A DNA stretch of 62,872 nt, taken from NCBI GenBank assembly GCA_036258135.1, contig DATAEG010000074.1, positions 1 through 62,872 on the forward strand. The letters run 5' to 3'. Shown here one piece after another: positions 1 through 8,386 of this stretch. Each line of letters opens with the position of its first letter. Position 1 is the stretch's first letter. The notes under the pieces were generated by a model. The model was not told the DNA's origin, ran no database searches, and worked only from the letters and a program-made list of their open reading frames with translations. A program made the translations under genes and the position numbers. The stretch is from DATAEG01 sp036258135. Lineage in GTDB: Bacteria; Actinomycetota; Actinomycetes; Mycobacteriales; Jatrophihabitantaceae.

Positions 1-835
1 GCACGTCGCGGGAGTGCGGGTACGGCGCGCGAGGCTCGGCGTGTAGATCGTCCCCGTCGTCCCAGATCCCGAGCAGGCCGGGATCGGCGACCGGCGCAAA
101 GGTGGCCGAGCGGGTGCCGAGGACGACCCGGACTTCGCCGCGGCGCACGGCGAGCCAGTTACGGTAGCGGCGCTCCGGGCCGAGATCCGCGGTGAGGACC
201 AGATGCTGGCCCTCGCCGAGCACCTCGCTGAGCCGTCCGTCGACCCGCTGGACGTCGCGGTTGTCCGGGACCACGAGCACGACCCCGCGGTCCTGCGTCA
301 GCGCCACCTGGGCGAGCTCGGCCAGCCGCAGCGGCCAGTCCTCGCTGGGCAGAGCGGACCAGACCGCCCGGGCCGGACGACCGTCGCGCACCGCGTCCAC
401 GAAAGCCGGGCCGGCCTGGTAGCGCCCCCAACCGGCCGTGTCCGCCACCAGCCGCCGCTCGCCGGGACGCCAGTGCGTGGCCTCCGCGCGGGCGTGCCGC
501 GGCGGCACGCCCAGCCGGGCCACGTCGCTGAACGTGCCCGCCATCCGGTCGGCCACCGCGCGGAACAGCGTCGCCGTCTCGTCCGTCAGCATCGGCTCGG
601 TACCGATCACCCGCTCAACGGACGCCAGCCGCCTACTGTGCGTCGAGCCCGTCCCGACGTCGAGCACGTAGCCGTCGACGAGCCGACCGGAGAACCGCAC
701 CCGTACCCGCATGCCAGCGGTCACGGTCATGCCGTCGGGTACGGCATAGTCGAACAGCCGGTCCAGATGGGCCAGCGGCGTGTCCACCATGACGCGAGCC
801 ACCGTGACATCTGCCGCGGTGTCGACGACGCTCAC
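1..835 (-). CDS. priA: Primosomal protein N' (PriA), 5' part; helicase motifs degenerate
   Basis: The first 278 codons of PriA, the replication-restart protein; the rest runs off the left edge. The N-terminal DNA-binding region is recognisable (LAHLDRLFDYAVPDG near residue 21, then VRVRFSGRLVDGYVLDVG). Where E. coli PriA has its Walker A loop this protein reads RAVWSALPSEDW (residues 156-167), with no GxGKT. Where it has DEEH it reads IWDDGDD (257-263), in the recognisable context GTRSATFAPVADPGLLG. Loss of ATPase motifs is known for actinobacterial PriA, so this is probably a functional, non-helicase form and not a pseudogene. I chose GTG 835 because the frame reads VVDTAADVTVARVMVDTPLAHLD, as in relatives; ATG 790 is the alternative. 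It lies 49 bp after metK on the same strand and is probably cotranscribed with it. Confidence 0.9.
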   Translation of the reverse strand, partial: MSVVDTAADVTVARVMVDTPLAHLDRLFDYAVPDGMTVTAGMRVRVRFSGRLVDGYVLDVGTGSTHSRRLASVERVIGTEPMLTDETATLFRAVADRMAGTFSDVARLGVPPRHARAEATHWRPGERRLVADTAGWGRYQAGPAFVDAVRDGRPARAVWSALPSEDWPLRLAELAQVALTQDRGVVLVVPDNRDVQRVDGRLSEVLGEGQHLVLTADLGPERRYRNWLAVRRGEVRVVLGTRSATFAPVADPGLLGIWDDGDDLHAEPRAPYPHSRDV

Positions 836-884
836 GGCGTCATCTGTACTCGCTGACGCCGACGGTTTGGCTGGCGCCGTGCGC

Positions 885-2078
885 TCAGCCGTTGGCGAGC
901 TTGGCCAGCTGCTCGGCGCGGTCGGTGCGCTCCCATGTGAAGTCCGGAAGGTCCCGGCCGAAGTGGCCGTAGGCGGCCGTCTGCGCGTAGATCGGCCGCT
1001 TCAGGTCGAGGTCGCGGATGATCGCGGCCGGGCGCAGGTCGAACGTCTGCAAGATGGCGTCCTCGATCCGGTCGATCGGTGCGGTCTCGGTGCCGAACGT
1101 CTCGACGAACAGGCCCACCGGCTCGGCCTTGCCGATCGCGTACGCCACCTGGACCTCGCAGTGAGTCGCCAGCTTGGCCGCGACGACGTTCTTGGCCACC
1201 CAACGCATGGCGTAGGCCGCCGAGCGATCCACCTTCGACGGGTCCTTGCCGGAGAAGGCGCCGCCGCCGTGCCGCGCGTATCCGCCGTAGCTGTCGACGA
1301 TGATCTTGCGACCGGTCAGGCCAGCGTCGCCCATCGGCCCGCCGATGACGAACTTGCCCGTGGGGTTGACCAGCAGCCGGTAGCCCTCGGCGTCGATGGA
1401 GAGCTTTGCCAGCTCCGGTTCCACGACGTGCTCGCGGATGTCAGGGGCGAGCAGCGTGTCGAGGTCGATGTCGTCGGCATGCTGAGTGGAGATCACGACG
1501 GTGTCGACCCGCTTCGGCCGTCCGTCGACGTACTCGATGGTCACTTGCGTCTTGCCGTCCGGGCGCAGGTAGGGGACGGTGCCGGCCTTCCGGACGGCGG
1601 TGAGCCGCTCGGCCAGCCGATGCGCCAAATGGATCGGCAGCGGCATGAGCTCAGGCGTCTCGTCGCAGGCGTAGCCGAACATCAGGCCCTGGTCACCGGC
1701 GCCCTGCCGGGCCACCTCGTCGTCGACGTGTTCGACGCGGGACTCGTAGGCCAGATCTACGCCCTGCGCGATGTCCGGAGACTGCGACCCGATGGAGACG
1801 CTGACGCCGCAAGACTCGCCGTCGAAGCCCTTGCGGGACGAGTCGTAGCCGATGGCAAGGATCCGGTCGCGGACCAGCTTGGGGATGTCGACGTAGCCGG
1901 AGGTGGTGACCTCTCCGGCGATGTGGACCTGACCGGTTGTGATCAACGTCTCGATGGCCACCCGGCTCGACGGGTCCTGGGCGATCATCGCGTCCAAGAT
2001 CGAGTCGCTGATCTGGTCGGCGATCTTGTCCGGGTGCCCTTCGGTCACGGACTCAGACGTAAAAAGACGGCGGCTCAC
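885..2078 (-). CDS. metK: S-adenosylmethionine synthetase
   Basis: Makes S-adenosylmethionine from methionine and ATP in the cytosol. The 397-residue length is normal for bacterial MetK. Visible signatures are TSESVTEGHPDKIADQ (catalytic His15 and Asp17), GAGDQG at 126-131, and the GGGAFSGKDPSKVDRS nucleotide-binding loop near residue 270. The reading frame stays open for 26 more codons upstream, but GTG 2078 is preceded by AGGAG at good spacing and gives the family N-terminus MSRRLFTSESVTEGHP, so the upstream part is taken as leader. The 93-bp gap to coaBC holds a possible TACCAT -10 sequence but nothing resembling a SAM riboswitch. Confidence 0.97.
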   Translation of the reverse strand: MSRRLFTSESVTEGHPDKIADQISDSILDAMIAQDPSSRVAIETLITTGQVHIAGEVTTSGYVDIPKLVRDRILAIGYDSSRKGFDGESCGVSVSIGSQSPDIAQGVDLAYESRVEHVDDEVARQGAGDQGLMFGYACDETPELMPLPIHLAHRLAERLTAVRKAGTVPYLRPDGKTQVTIEYVDGRPKRVDTVVISTQHADDIDLDTLLAPDIREHVVEPELAKLSIDAEGYRLLVNPTGKFVIGGPMGDAGLTGRKIIVDSYGGYARHGGGAFSGKDPSKVDRSAAYAMRWVAKNVVAAKLATHCEVQVAYAIGKAEPVGLFVETFGTETAPIDRIEDAILQTFDLRPAAIIRDLDLKRPIYAQTAAYGHFGRDLPDFTWERTDRAEQLAKLANG

Positions 2079-2171
2079 AGGGCTCCTGACGACATGAGGG
2101 AACGGAATCAAGACGGCATGGTAACGGCTGGGTCGGCTCCGGCCCGAATTCGGCACACCCGCGACACGGCT

Positions 2172-3389
2172 TCACTGTCCCAATCGGGACGCGACCACGT
2201 CCCAAAGCGTGACCGCCAGAACCACCTTGGGTCCCAGCGGCACGTCGGTCTCCGTGCCGTCGCTGCTCAGGATAACGGCGGCGTTGTCAGGTCGGCCGAA
2301 GGCGTGCTGGTCCCCCACCCGGTTGACCACCATCAGGTCGCAGCCCTTGTCGGCCAGCTTGCGCCGGCCATGGGCCAGCGGGTCGCCTGAGGCGTCGCCG
2401 GTCTCGGCGGCGAACCCAACGAGCAAGGGGCGCGGACCGGTCCGGTCGGCCACCAGGCCGGCCAGAATGTCGGGATTGCGGGTGAGCGGGATGGAGTCGG
2501 GCTCGCCGGCGCCCTTCTTGATTTTGTGTTCGGCGCGCTGCGCGGGGCGGAAGTCGGCGACCGCGGCCACCATGACGACCACATCGGCGTCCGTCGCGGC
2601 CTTCGTCGTGGCCGCTTGGAGCTGCTCGGCGGAGCCCACCCGGTCCACGTCGACATTGGCGGGCACCGGCAGGTCGACGTTGGCGGCCACCAGTCGCACC
2701 CGGGCGCCGCGGGCGGCGGCCACCGCGGCCAGCGCGAAGCCCTGCCGTCCCGAGGAGCGGTTGCCGAGGAAGCGCACCGGGTCGAGCGGCTCACGGGTCC
2801 CGCCGGCGGTGACGACCACGGTGCGACCGGCGAGATCGCGGGGCAGCGCGTCGGGCCGGTGCAGCAGCAGCTCGGCCATGGCGTAGATCTCCTCCGGCTC
2901 GGGCAGCCGGCCCTTGCCGGTGTCGGCACCGGTCAGCCGGCCCTCACCCGGCTCCAGGACGACCACCCCGCGCTCGCGCAACGTCGCCACATTTTCCTGC
3001 ACCGCGGGGTGCTCCCACATCTCCGTGTGCATAGCCGGCGCCATCAGCACCGGCGCACGCGCGGTGAGCAGGACGTTGGTGAGCAGATCGTCGGCCAGTC
3101 CGCCCGAAGCCCGGCCCAGCAGGTCGGCCGTGGCCGGGGCCACGACCACCAGCTCGGTCTCGCGGCCGATGGCCACATGCGCGACGTCGGGGACGTCGGC
3201 CCAGACCTCGCTGGCCACGGCGTGGTGCGACAGCGCCTCCCAGGTGGCGGCGCCGACGAAGCGCAGCGCCGCGGCGGTGGGGACGACGGTGACGTCGTTC
3301 CCGGCCTCGGTGAGCAGGCGCAGGAGAGCCGCCGCCTTGTAGGCGGCGATACCGCCGCCGACGCCGAGAACGACCCGCCGCGGCGGCAT
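2172..3389 (-). CDS. coaBC: Bifunctional phosphopantothenoylcysteine decarboxylase / phosphopantothenate-cysteine ligase
   Basis: Two consecutive steps of coenzyme A synthesis in one 405-residue protein. The N-terminal CoaC flavoprotein domain (about 1-180) has the GVGGGIAAYK flavin loop, the active-site His in DVPDVAHVAIG (about residue 70) and the substrate clamp APAMHTEMW. In the E. coli protein that clamp is PxMNxxMW, so the Asn position is His here; I believe this is common in actinobacteria. The C-terminal CoaB domain (about 188-405) begins TVVVTAGGTREPLDPVRF, with NRSSGRQG, the lysine-rich HKIKK and the RNPDIL motif. ATG 3389 lies 14 bp after the rpoZ stop, so the two are cotranscribed. 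Confidence 0.96.
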   Translation of the reverse strand: MPPRRVVLGVGGGIAAYKAAALLRLLTEAGNDVTVVPTAAALRFVGAATWEALSHHAVASEVWADVPDVAHVAIGRETELVVVAPATADLLGRASGGLADDLLTNVLLTARAPVLMAPAMHTEMWEHPAVQENVATLRERGVVVLEPGEGRLTGADTGKGRLPEPEEIYAMAELLLHRPDALPRDLAGRTVVVTAGGTREPLDPVRFLGNRSSGRQGFALAAVAAARGARVRLVAANVDLPVPANVDVDRVGSAEQLQAATTKAATDADVVVMVAAVADFRPAQRAEHKIKKGAGEPDSIPLTRNPDILAGLVADRTGPRPLLVGFAAETGDASGDPLAHGRRKLADKGCDLMVVNRVGDQHAFGRPDNAAVILSSDGTETDVPLGPKVVLAVTLWDVVASRLGQ

Positions 3390-3403
3390 TGACTCAGGCT
3401 GGC

Positions 3404-3721
3404 TCAGGACTCGATGCCGAGGTCGTCTCCGGCAGCCTCGGACTCGTCGCCGGGCTCGGCCTCCTTGGCCGGGCCGAACTCCACGAGGTCAGCGTTGATC
3501 TCACGCAACGCGATCGACAGCGGCTTCTCCTGTGGCGCGGTGTCCACCAGCGGCCCGACGTACTCCAGCAGGCCCTCGCCGAGCTGGCTGTAGTAGGAGT
3601 TGATCTGCCGGGCCCGTTTCGCGGCGATGATCACCAGCGCGTACTTGCTCGCGGTGCGCTCGAGGAGCTCGTCGATGGGCGGGTAGATGATGCCTTCGGG
3701 GGCACTGGTCGGGCTCGACAC
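3404..3721 (-). CDS. rpoZ: DNA-directed RNA polymerase omega subunit
   Basis: Omega helps assemble and stabilise RNA polymerase by holding the beta-prime subunit. The 105 residues contain the omega core YPPIDELLERTASKYALVII, AAKRARQINSYYSQL and the conserved PLSIALREI helix near residue 68, followed by an acidic tail (EAEPGDESEAAGDD) typical of actinobacterial omega. Start is GTG 3721 with GAGG eight bases upstream. It sits between gmk and coaBC, the standard actinobacterial arrangement. Confidence 0.95.
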   Translation of the reverse strand: MSSPTSAPEGIIYPPIDELLERTASKYALVIIAAKRARQINSYYSQLGEGLLEYVGPLVDTAPQEKPLSIALREINADLVEFGPAKEAEPGDESEAAGDDLGIES

Positions 3722-3769
3722 TCGGTTGACCTCATTAAGGGTGGCAGGAACGCAAGCCAGGCGCAGCGG

Positions 3770-4342
3770 TCAATCATCGTCCGGCCGGCACGCTGATTCC
3801 AGCAATCCTACCAATTCCGCCGCGGCCCGTTCGACGTCGTCGTTGACGATCACGGCGTCGAACTCGTCCTCCGCGGCCATTTCGATTCGGGCCCGGGCCA
3901 ACCGGTCGGCCACGAAACCCGGCGGCTCGCTGCCCCGGCCGCCCAGCCGACGGGCCAGCTCGTCCCAGGATGGCGGCCGCAGGAACACCAGGCAGGCCTG
4001 CGGCATGGCGGCCCGGACCTGGCGCGCGCCGTGCAGCTCGATCTCCAGCAGCGTCGGCTCCCCGGCGGCCAGGTGCTCCTCCACCGGTACGCGGGGCGTG
4101 CCGTAGAGGTTGCCGAAGTGCTCGTCCCACTCGAGCATCTCCCCGGCCTTGACCAGTTCGCCGAACTTGGCCCGGTCCACGAAGTGGTACTGGACGCCGT
4201 CGGTCTCACCCGCCCGCGGCGCCCGCGTCGTGTACGACACAGACACCCAGACATACGGGTACAGCTCGCGCACCTTGGCCACGACCGTGCCCTTGCCGAC
4301 GCCGGACGGCCCGGACAGCACGACCAGCCGGCTGTCCCGCAT
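3770..4342 (-). CDS. gmk: Guanylate kinase
   Basis: Phosphorylates GMP to GDP with ATP. The 190-residue protein opens with the P-loop LSGPSGVGKGT (residues 8-18), followed by SVSYTTRAPRAGETDGVQYHF, the GMP-binding region, and EWDEHFGNLYGTP. ATG 4342 gives the usual short N-terminus; an open frame continues far upstream only because of high GC. The next gene on this strand would normally be the integration host factor gene mihF, but here the divergent aldo/keto reductase begins 70 bp away. Confidence 0.96.
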   Translation of the reverse strand: MRDSRLVVLSGPSGVGKGTVVAKVRELYPYVWVSVSYTTRAPRAGETDGVQYHFVDRAKFGELVKAGEMLEWDEHFGNLYGTPRVPVEEHLAAGEPTLLEIELHGARQVRAAMPQACLVFLRPPSWDELARRLGGRGSEPPGFVADRLARARIEMAAEDEFDAVIVNDDVERAAAELVGLLESACRPDDD

Positions 4343-4411
4343 GCTCGCAATGTATCCCTCAGCCAGGACGCGAGACCGCCCCCGCCTGGCCACGGCGCTT
4401 AAGGTGACGAC

Positions 4412-5362
4412 GTGGCTGACATGCGGTTCCGCCGACTGGGCAGCTCGGGCCTGGCCGTTTCCGTGGTCGGGCTGGGCACGAACAACTTCGGCACCAAGCT
4501 CGACGCGGAAGGCTGCCGGGAGGTGCTCGACGCCGCGCTGGACGCCGGCATCACACTCATCGACACGGCGGACTCCTACGGGGCGTCCGAGGAGCGGCTC
4601 GGCGACCTGCTGCACGGCCGGCGCGACGACGTGGTGATCGCCACGAAGTTCGGCAACTCGGTGCGCGGGCGCGGCGGCGACAACGGCGAGGACTGGGGCG
4701 CCCGCGGTTCGCGCCGCTACATCCGGCGGGCCGTGGAGTCGTCGCTGCGCAACCTGCGCACTGAATGGATCGACCTGTACCAGATGCACACGCCGGACCC
4801 CCAGACGCCGATCGAGGAGACCCTCAGCGCGCTGACCGACCTGGTGCACGAAGGCAAGGTCCGCTATCTCGGGTCGTCCAATTTCGCCGGCTGGCAGGTG
4901 GCCGACGCGGAGTGGGTGGCGCGCAGCCGCGGCTTCGAACGGTTCGTCAGCGCCCAGAACGAATACAGCCTGCTCGAACGCGGCGTCGAGGAGGATCTGG
5001 TGCCGGCGCTGGAGCACTACTCCATCGGCCTGCTCGCCTACTTCCCCTTGGCGAACGGGCTGCTCACCGGCAAGTATCAGCGCGGCGAACCCGCGCCGCC
5101 GGGCAGCCGCATCGAGCAGCGCGACCAGGCCGAATTCCTTACCTCTGAGGCCTTCGACGTCATCGAGGACCTCGAGCGGTTCGCCGCTGAGCGTGGTCGG
5201 ACCGTGCTCGAGGTGGCCATCGGCGGCCTGGCAGCCCAGCCGGCCGTGGCCAGCGTCATCGCAGGCGCGACCTCGGCCGAGCAGGTGCGCGCCAACGTCC
5301 AAGCCGGCGAGTGGGAGCCCGACGCAGCCGAGCTGGTCCGCATCGACCAGCTCACCCTCTAG
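4412..5362 (+). CDS. Aldo/keto reductase family oxidoreductase
   Basis: An NADPH-dependent oxidoreductase of the AKR superfamily, 316 residues, substrate unknown. The fold starts RRLGSSGLAVSVVGLGTNNFG and carries the catalytic tetrad: Asp and Tyr in DTADSYG (about 48-54), Lys in VVIATKFGN (about 77) and His in DLYQMHTPDP (about 122). The cofactor region RYLGSSNFAG and the C-terminal VIAGATSAEQVRANV are also present. GTG 4412 has AAGG about 9 bases upstream. It is the first of four plus-strand genes interrupting the minus-strand gmk-pyrF order, and is separated from pntAA by a dispersed repeat. A link to NADPH supply by the transhydrogenase next to it is only an inference. Confidence 0.9.
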   Translation: MADMRFRRLGSSGLAVSVVGLGTNNFGTKLDAEGCREVLDAALDAGITLIDTADSYGASEERLGDLLHGRRDDVVIATKFGNSVRGRGGDNGEDWGARGSRRYIRRAVESSLRNLRTEWIDLYQMHTPDPQTPIEETLSALTDLVHEGKVRYLGSSNFAGWQVADAEWVARSRGFERFVSAQNEYSLLERGVEEDLVPALEHYSIGLLAYFPLANGLLTGKYQRGEPAPPGSRIEQRDQAEFLTSEAFDVIEDLERFAAERGRTVLEVAIGGLAAQPAVASVIAGATSAEQVRANVQAGEWEPDAAELVRIDQLTL

Positions 5363-5461
5363 ATCACCCCACGAAACCGCTCCGCACAGAACGCTCCGCG
5401 CTTTCGCGGGCACGGCCAACGCTGCCGGTCACCAATGCCAGCCATGCCCGATCCTCGTGGT
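5362..5461 (+). repeat. Dispersed intergenic element, copy A (right end diverged)
   Basis: First of four copies of a family I could align by eye. It begins GATCACCCCACGAAA immediately at the TAG of the aldo/keto reductase (the G is shared). It matches the copy at 39552-39669 at about 89 of its first 100 positions, then diverges after TCGTGGT. A perfect hairpin CCGCG-CTTT-CGCGG lies at 5396-5409. Same orientation as the preceding gene. The remaining bases to pntAA (5462-5541) carry a GGAGG ribosome binding site at 5531 and a possible TACGGT -10 at 5506. Confidence 0.85.
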
Positions 5462-5541
5462 CGGGCTGGCGCTCGGCCGACGAGCCTCGACCCACCGACG
5501 GCAGATACGGTGTCAGAGCTGCGGACGGACGGAGGAGCTGG

Positions 5542-6678
5542 ATGGCGCTGCGGGTCGGGGTGATGGCTGAGACCGCGCCCGCGGAGAACCGCGTCGCGCT
5601 CACACCGGAGATGGCCGGCCGGCTGGTCGCTGAAGGCCTGATCGTCCTGGTGGAGCCCGGCGCCGGAGCGGGCGCGGCCTTCACCGACCAGCAGTACGCC
5701 CGGGTGGGTGCTGAGATCGCCGACCGGGCGCAGGTCTACGACGCGGACGTGCTGCTGTCCGTCGGTCGGCCGATGCTGGAGCTGCTGCGCGCGGACCAGA
5801 CCGTCATCGGCCTGCTGACGCCGCTGCTCGACCCGCAGGCGATGGTCGCGCTGGCCAAGCTCGGGGTGACCGCGGTCAGCCTGGACGGGCTCCCCCGCAC
5901 CCTCACCCGCGGGCAGACCATGGACGCGCTGGCCTCGCAGGCTAATGTGGCCGGCTACAAGGCGGTGATCGTCGCCGCGGACACGTTCGGCCGGTTCTTT
6001 CCAATGCTCATCACTGCGGCCGGGACGTCAAAGCCGGCCGAGGTCCTCGTGCTCGGCATCGGCGTGGCCGGCCTCCAGGCCATCGGCACGGCGCGCCGGC
6101 TCGGTGCCGTCGTCCGGGCCTACGACGTGCGCCCCAACACGAAGGAGGAGGCCCGGTCGCTGGGTGCGCAGTTCCTGGACCTGACCTCGGTCGAGTCCGG
6201 CGGCGGGGTGGGCGGCTACGCCCGCGCGCTGACGGGCGAGGAGCAGGCGGCGCAGCAGGCCGAGCTGACCGACCATATCGTCAAGCACGACATCGTCATC
6301 ACCACCGCGCAGGTGCCCGGACGGCGGCCGCCGCTGATGGTCACCGCCGAAGCGGTGTCCCGGATGCGGCCGGGCAGCGTCATCGTGGACATGGCCGCGA
6401 GCGCGTTGGGCGGCAACGTCGAGGTGTCCCAGCCGGACGAGACCGTCGTCACCGAGAACGGCGTGACGGTTGTCGGCGCCGGCAACCTGGCCTCGCTCAT
6501 GCCCACCTCGGCGTCCAACGCCTACTCCCGCAACATCACCGCGCTACTCATGCATCTGCTGAAGGACGGCGCGGTGGCCATTGACCTGGACGACGAAATC
6601 CAAGCCGGCGTCGTCATCACGCACGGCGGTGACGTCGTGCAGCCGGCCACGAAGGCGTTGTTGGAGGCGGACGAGTGA
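5542..6678 (+). CDS. pntAA: NAD(P) transhydrogenase subunit alpha, soluble NAD-binding part
   Basis: Domain I of the proton-translocating nicotinamide nucleotide transhydrogenase, which reduces NADP with NADH at the expense of the proton gradient. The 378 residues resemble alanine dehydrogenase: ALRVGVMAETAPAENRVALTPE at the N-terminus, the NAD-binding VLVLGIGVAGLQAIGTARRLGA (about 168-190) and RPPLMVTAEAVSRMRPGSVIVD. There are no membrane spans, as expected for a split alpha subunit. ATG 5542 follows GGAGG at 5531-5535. Its TGA overlaps the GTG of pntAB. Confidence 0.95.
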   Translation: MALRVGVMAETAPAENRVALTPEMAGRLVAEGLIVLVEPGAGAGAAFTDQQYARVGAEIADRAQVYDADVLLSVGRPMLELLRADQTVIGLLTPLLDPQAMVALAKLGVTAVSLDGLPRTLTRGQTMDALASQANVAGYKAVIVAADTFGRFFPMLITAAGTSKPAEVLVLGIGVAGLQAIGTARRLGAVVRAYDVRPNTKEEARSLGAQFLDLTSVESGGGVGGYARALTGEEQAAQQAELTDHIVKHDIVITTAQVPGRRPPLMVTAEAVSRMRPGSVIVDMAASALGGNVEVSQPDETVVTENGVTVVGAGNLASLMPTSASNAYSRNITALLMHLLKDGAVAIDLDDEIQAGVVITHGGDVVQPATKALLEADE

Positions 6679-6986
6679 GCAGCGGTTTTGTGGGCGATCT
6701 GACCGTCTTCGTGCTGGCGATCCTGGTGGGCTTCGAGGTCATCAGCAAGGTGCCGGCGACGCTGCACACCCCGTTGATGTCCGGCGCCAACTCCATCCAC
6801 GGTGTCGTCTTCGTCGGCGTGGTGATCCTGTCGTCGTTCGTCGACAGCCCGTTGGGCTACGCCCTGACCTTCATCGCCGCCGCCTTCGCCGCCGCCAACG
6901 TGGTCGGCGGCTACGTGGTCACCGACCGGATGCTCCAGATGTTCCGCAAGCGGCCGGCCCCTGCGCGGATTGACGAGGCGGACTGA
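6675..6986 (+). CDS. pntAB: NAD(P) transhydrogenase subunit alpha, membrane part
   Basis: The small membrane subunit of the split alpha chain, 103 residues with about three or four hydrophobic spans, including LTVFVLAILVGFEVI and VVFVGVVILSSFV. The family signature PATLHTPLMSGANSIHG (about 27-43) is intact, and the C-terminus has TDRMLQMFRK. It starts with GTG in a GTGA overlap with pntAA and its last base is the first base of the pntB ATG, so the three subunits are translationally coupled. Confidence 0.95.
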   Translation: MSSGFVGDLTVFVLAILVGFEVISKVPATLHTPLMSGANSIHGVVFVGVVILSSFVDSPLGYALTFIAAAFAAANVVGGYVVTDRMLQMFRKRPAPARIDEAD

Positions 6987-8386
6987 TGTCCGGGTTCGAT
7001 ATCACGGTGCGGCTGGCTTCGCTATTTGGCGGGGTGTGCTTCGTCCTCGGTCTGCACCTGATGAACTCTCCGGCCACCGCGCGGCGGGGCAACCAGGTGT
7101 CGGCTTTCGGCATGTTCGTTGCGGTGGTCGCGGTGTTCGCCGAGGTCATCCACGGCGGCACCATGACCGCCACCAGATGGACGGTGCTGATCGCCGGCGC
7201 GCTCATCGGCGCCGCCGCCGGGCTGTACTCGGCGCGCACGGTGAAGATGACCGCGATGCCCCAGCTGGTGAGCATGTTCAACGCCGTCGGTGGCGGCGCC
7301 GCCGCCTTGATCGCCATCGCCGACTACGCCCACGACCCGCACCTGCCGGCCGGCACGGTCACCGCCACCGTCCTCGACGTCCTGATCGGTTCGGTCACGT
7401 TCACCGGCTCGCTGATCGCGGCGGCCAAGCTGCAGGGGTACTGGTCCCAGCCGGTGGCGGTGCCAGGCGGCCGTCCGCTCTCCGCGCTCGCCGTCCTGGT
7501 GGCCGCAATGGCGTCGGTCTGGACGATCGCCGGGCCGCACACGCTGTGGGCGCTGCTCATCGTCGTGGTGGCGGCGCTCGCTTTCGGCCTGCTCATGGTG
7601 CTGCCCATCGGCGGCGCTGACATGCCGGTGGTGATCTCGCTGCTGAACGCCTTCACCGGCACCGCGGTGGCCATGGCCGGCTTCGTCCTGGACAACGCCA
7701 TCCTCGTCATCGCCGGAGCGCTGGTGGGCGCATCCGGTGGCATCCTCACCAAACTGATGGCCGACGCCATGAACAGGTCGGTGATCAACATCGTCATGGG
7801 CGGTTTCGGCACCGGCGCGGTGGGCACCGCCGCGGCAGTAGGGGTCGGCGGCAACGTCCGGGCGGTGGCCGCCGACGACGCCGCACTCCAGCTCGCCTAC
7901 GCCAGCAAGGTGATCATCGTGCCCGGCTACGGCCTGGCCGCGGCGCAGGCCCAGCACGAGCTCCGCGAGCTGGCGGTGCTGCTCGAGGATCGCGGCATCG
8001 AGGTCTCCTACGCGATCCATCCCGTGGCCGGGCGCATGCCAGGGCACATGAACGTCCTGCTCGCCGAGGCCAACGTCCCGTACGACCAGCTCCGCGAGAT
8101 GGAAGAGGTCAACCCCGAGTTCGAGCGCGCCGACGTAGCGCTGGTGGTGGGCGCCAACGACGTGACCAATCCGGCGGCGCGCCGCCCGGGCAACGCGGTT
8201 TCGGGCATGCCCATCCTGGATGTCGACAAGGCCAGAAGCATCATCGTCATCAAGCGCTCGATGGCTTCGGGGTACGCCGGGATCGACAACGACCTCTACA
8301 GCGATCCCAAGACGGCCATGTACTTCGCCGACGCCAAGAAGGGTCTGACCTCGCTCGTCTCGGCCACGAAGACACTAGTCGGCTGA
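6986..8386 (+). CDS. pntB: NAD(P) transhydrogenase subunit beta
   Basis: Contains the rest of the membrane proton channel and the NADP-binding domain III, 466 residues. Several transmembrane helices occupy the first 270 residues. Domain III has VPGYGLAAAQAQHE (about 312-325), the AGRMPGHMNVLLAEA loop and VALVVGANDVTNPAA, ending in KRSMASGYAGIDNDLY and a mobile-loop lysine region, so all parts needed for function appear present. Its last 12 bases overlap the end of the convergent pyrF gene, so transcription from both sides meets inside coding sequence. Confidence 0.96.
   Translation: MSGFDITVRLASLFGGVCFVLGLHLMNSPATARRGNQVSAFGMFVAVVAVFAEVIHGGTMTATRWTVLIAGALIGAAAGLYSARTVKMTAMPQLVSMFNAVGGGAAALIAIADYAHDPHLPAGTVTATVLDVLIGSVTFTGSLIAAAKLQGYWSQPVAVPGGRPLSALAVLVAAMASVWTIAGPHTLWALLIVVVAALAFGLLMVLPIGGADMPVVISLLNAFTGTAVAMAGFVLDNAILVIAGALVGASGGILTKLMADAMNRSVINIVMGGFGTGAVGTAAAVGVGGNVRAVAADDAALQLAYASKVIIVPGYGLAAAQAQHELRELAVLLEDRGIEVSYAIHPVAGRMPGHMNVLLAEANVPYDQLREMEEVNPEFERADVALVVGANDVTNPAARRPGNAVSGMPILDVDKARSIIVIKRSMASGYAGIDNDLYSDPKTAMYFADAKKGLTSLVSATKTLVG

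Noticed and set aside
2079..2171. SAM riboswitch before metK
   Set aside because: The 93-bp leader contains only a short CCGAATTCGG palindrome and no SAM-I or SAM-II type sequence.
203..2390. Long plus-strand open frames (217 and 536 codons) across priA and metK
   Set aside because: They are antisense to clear priA and metK sequence and have the arginine/histidine/glutamine-rich composition of high-GC shadow frames; no domain is recognisable.
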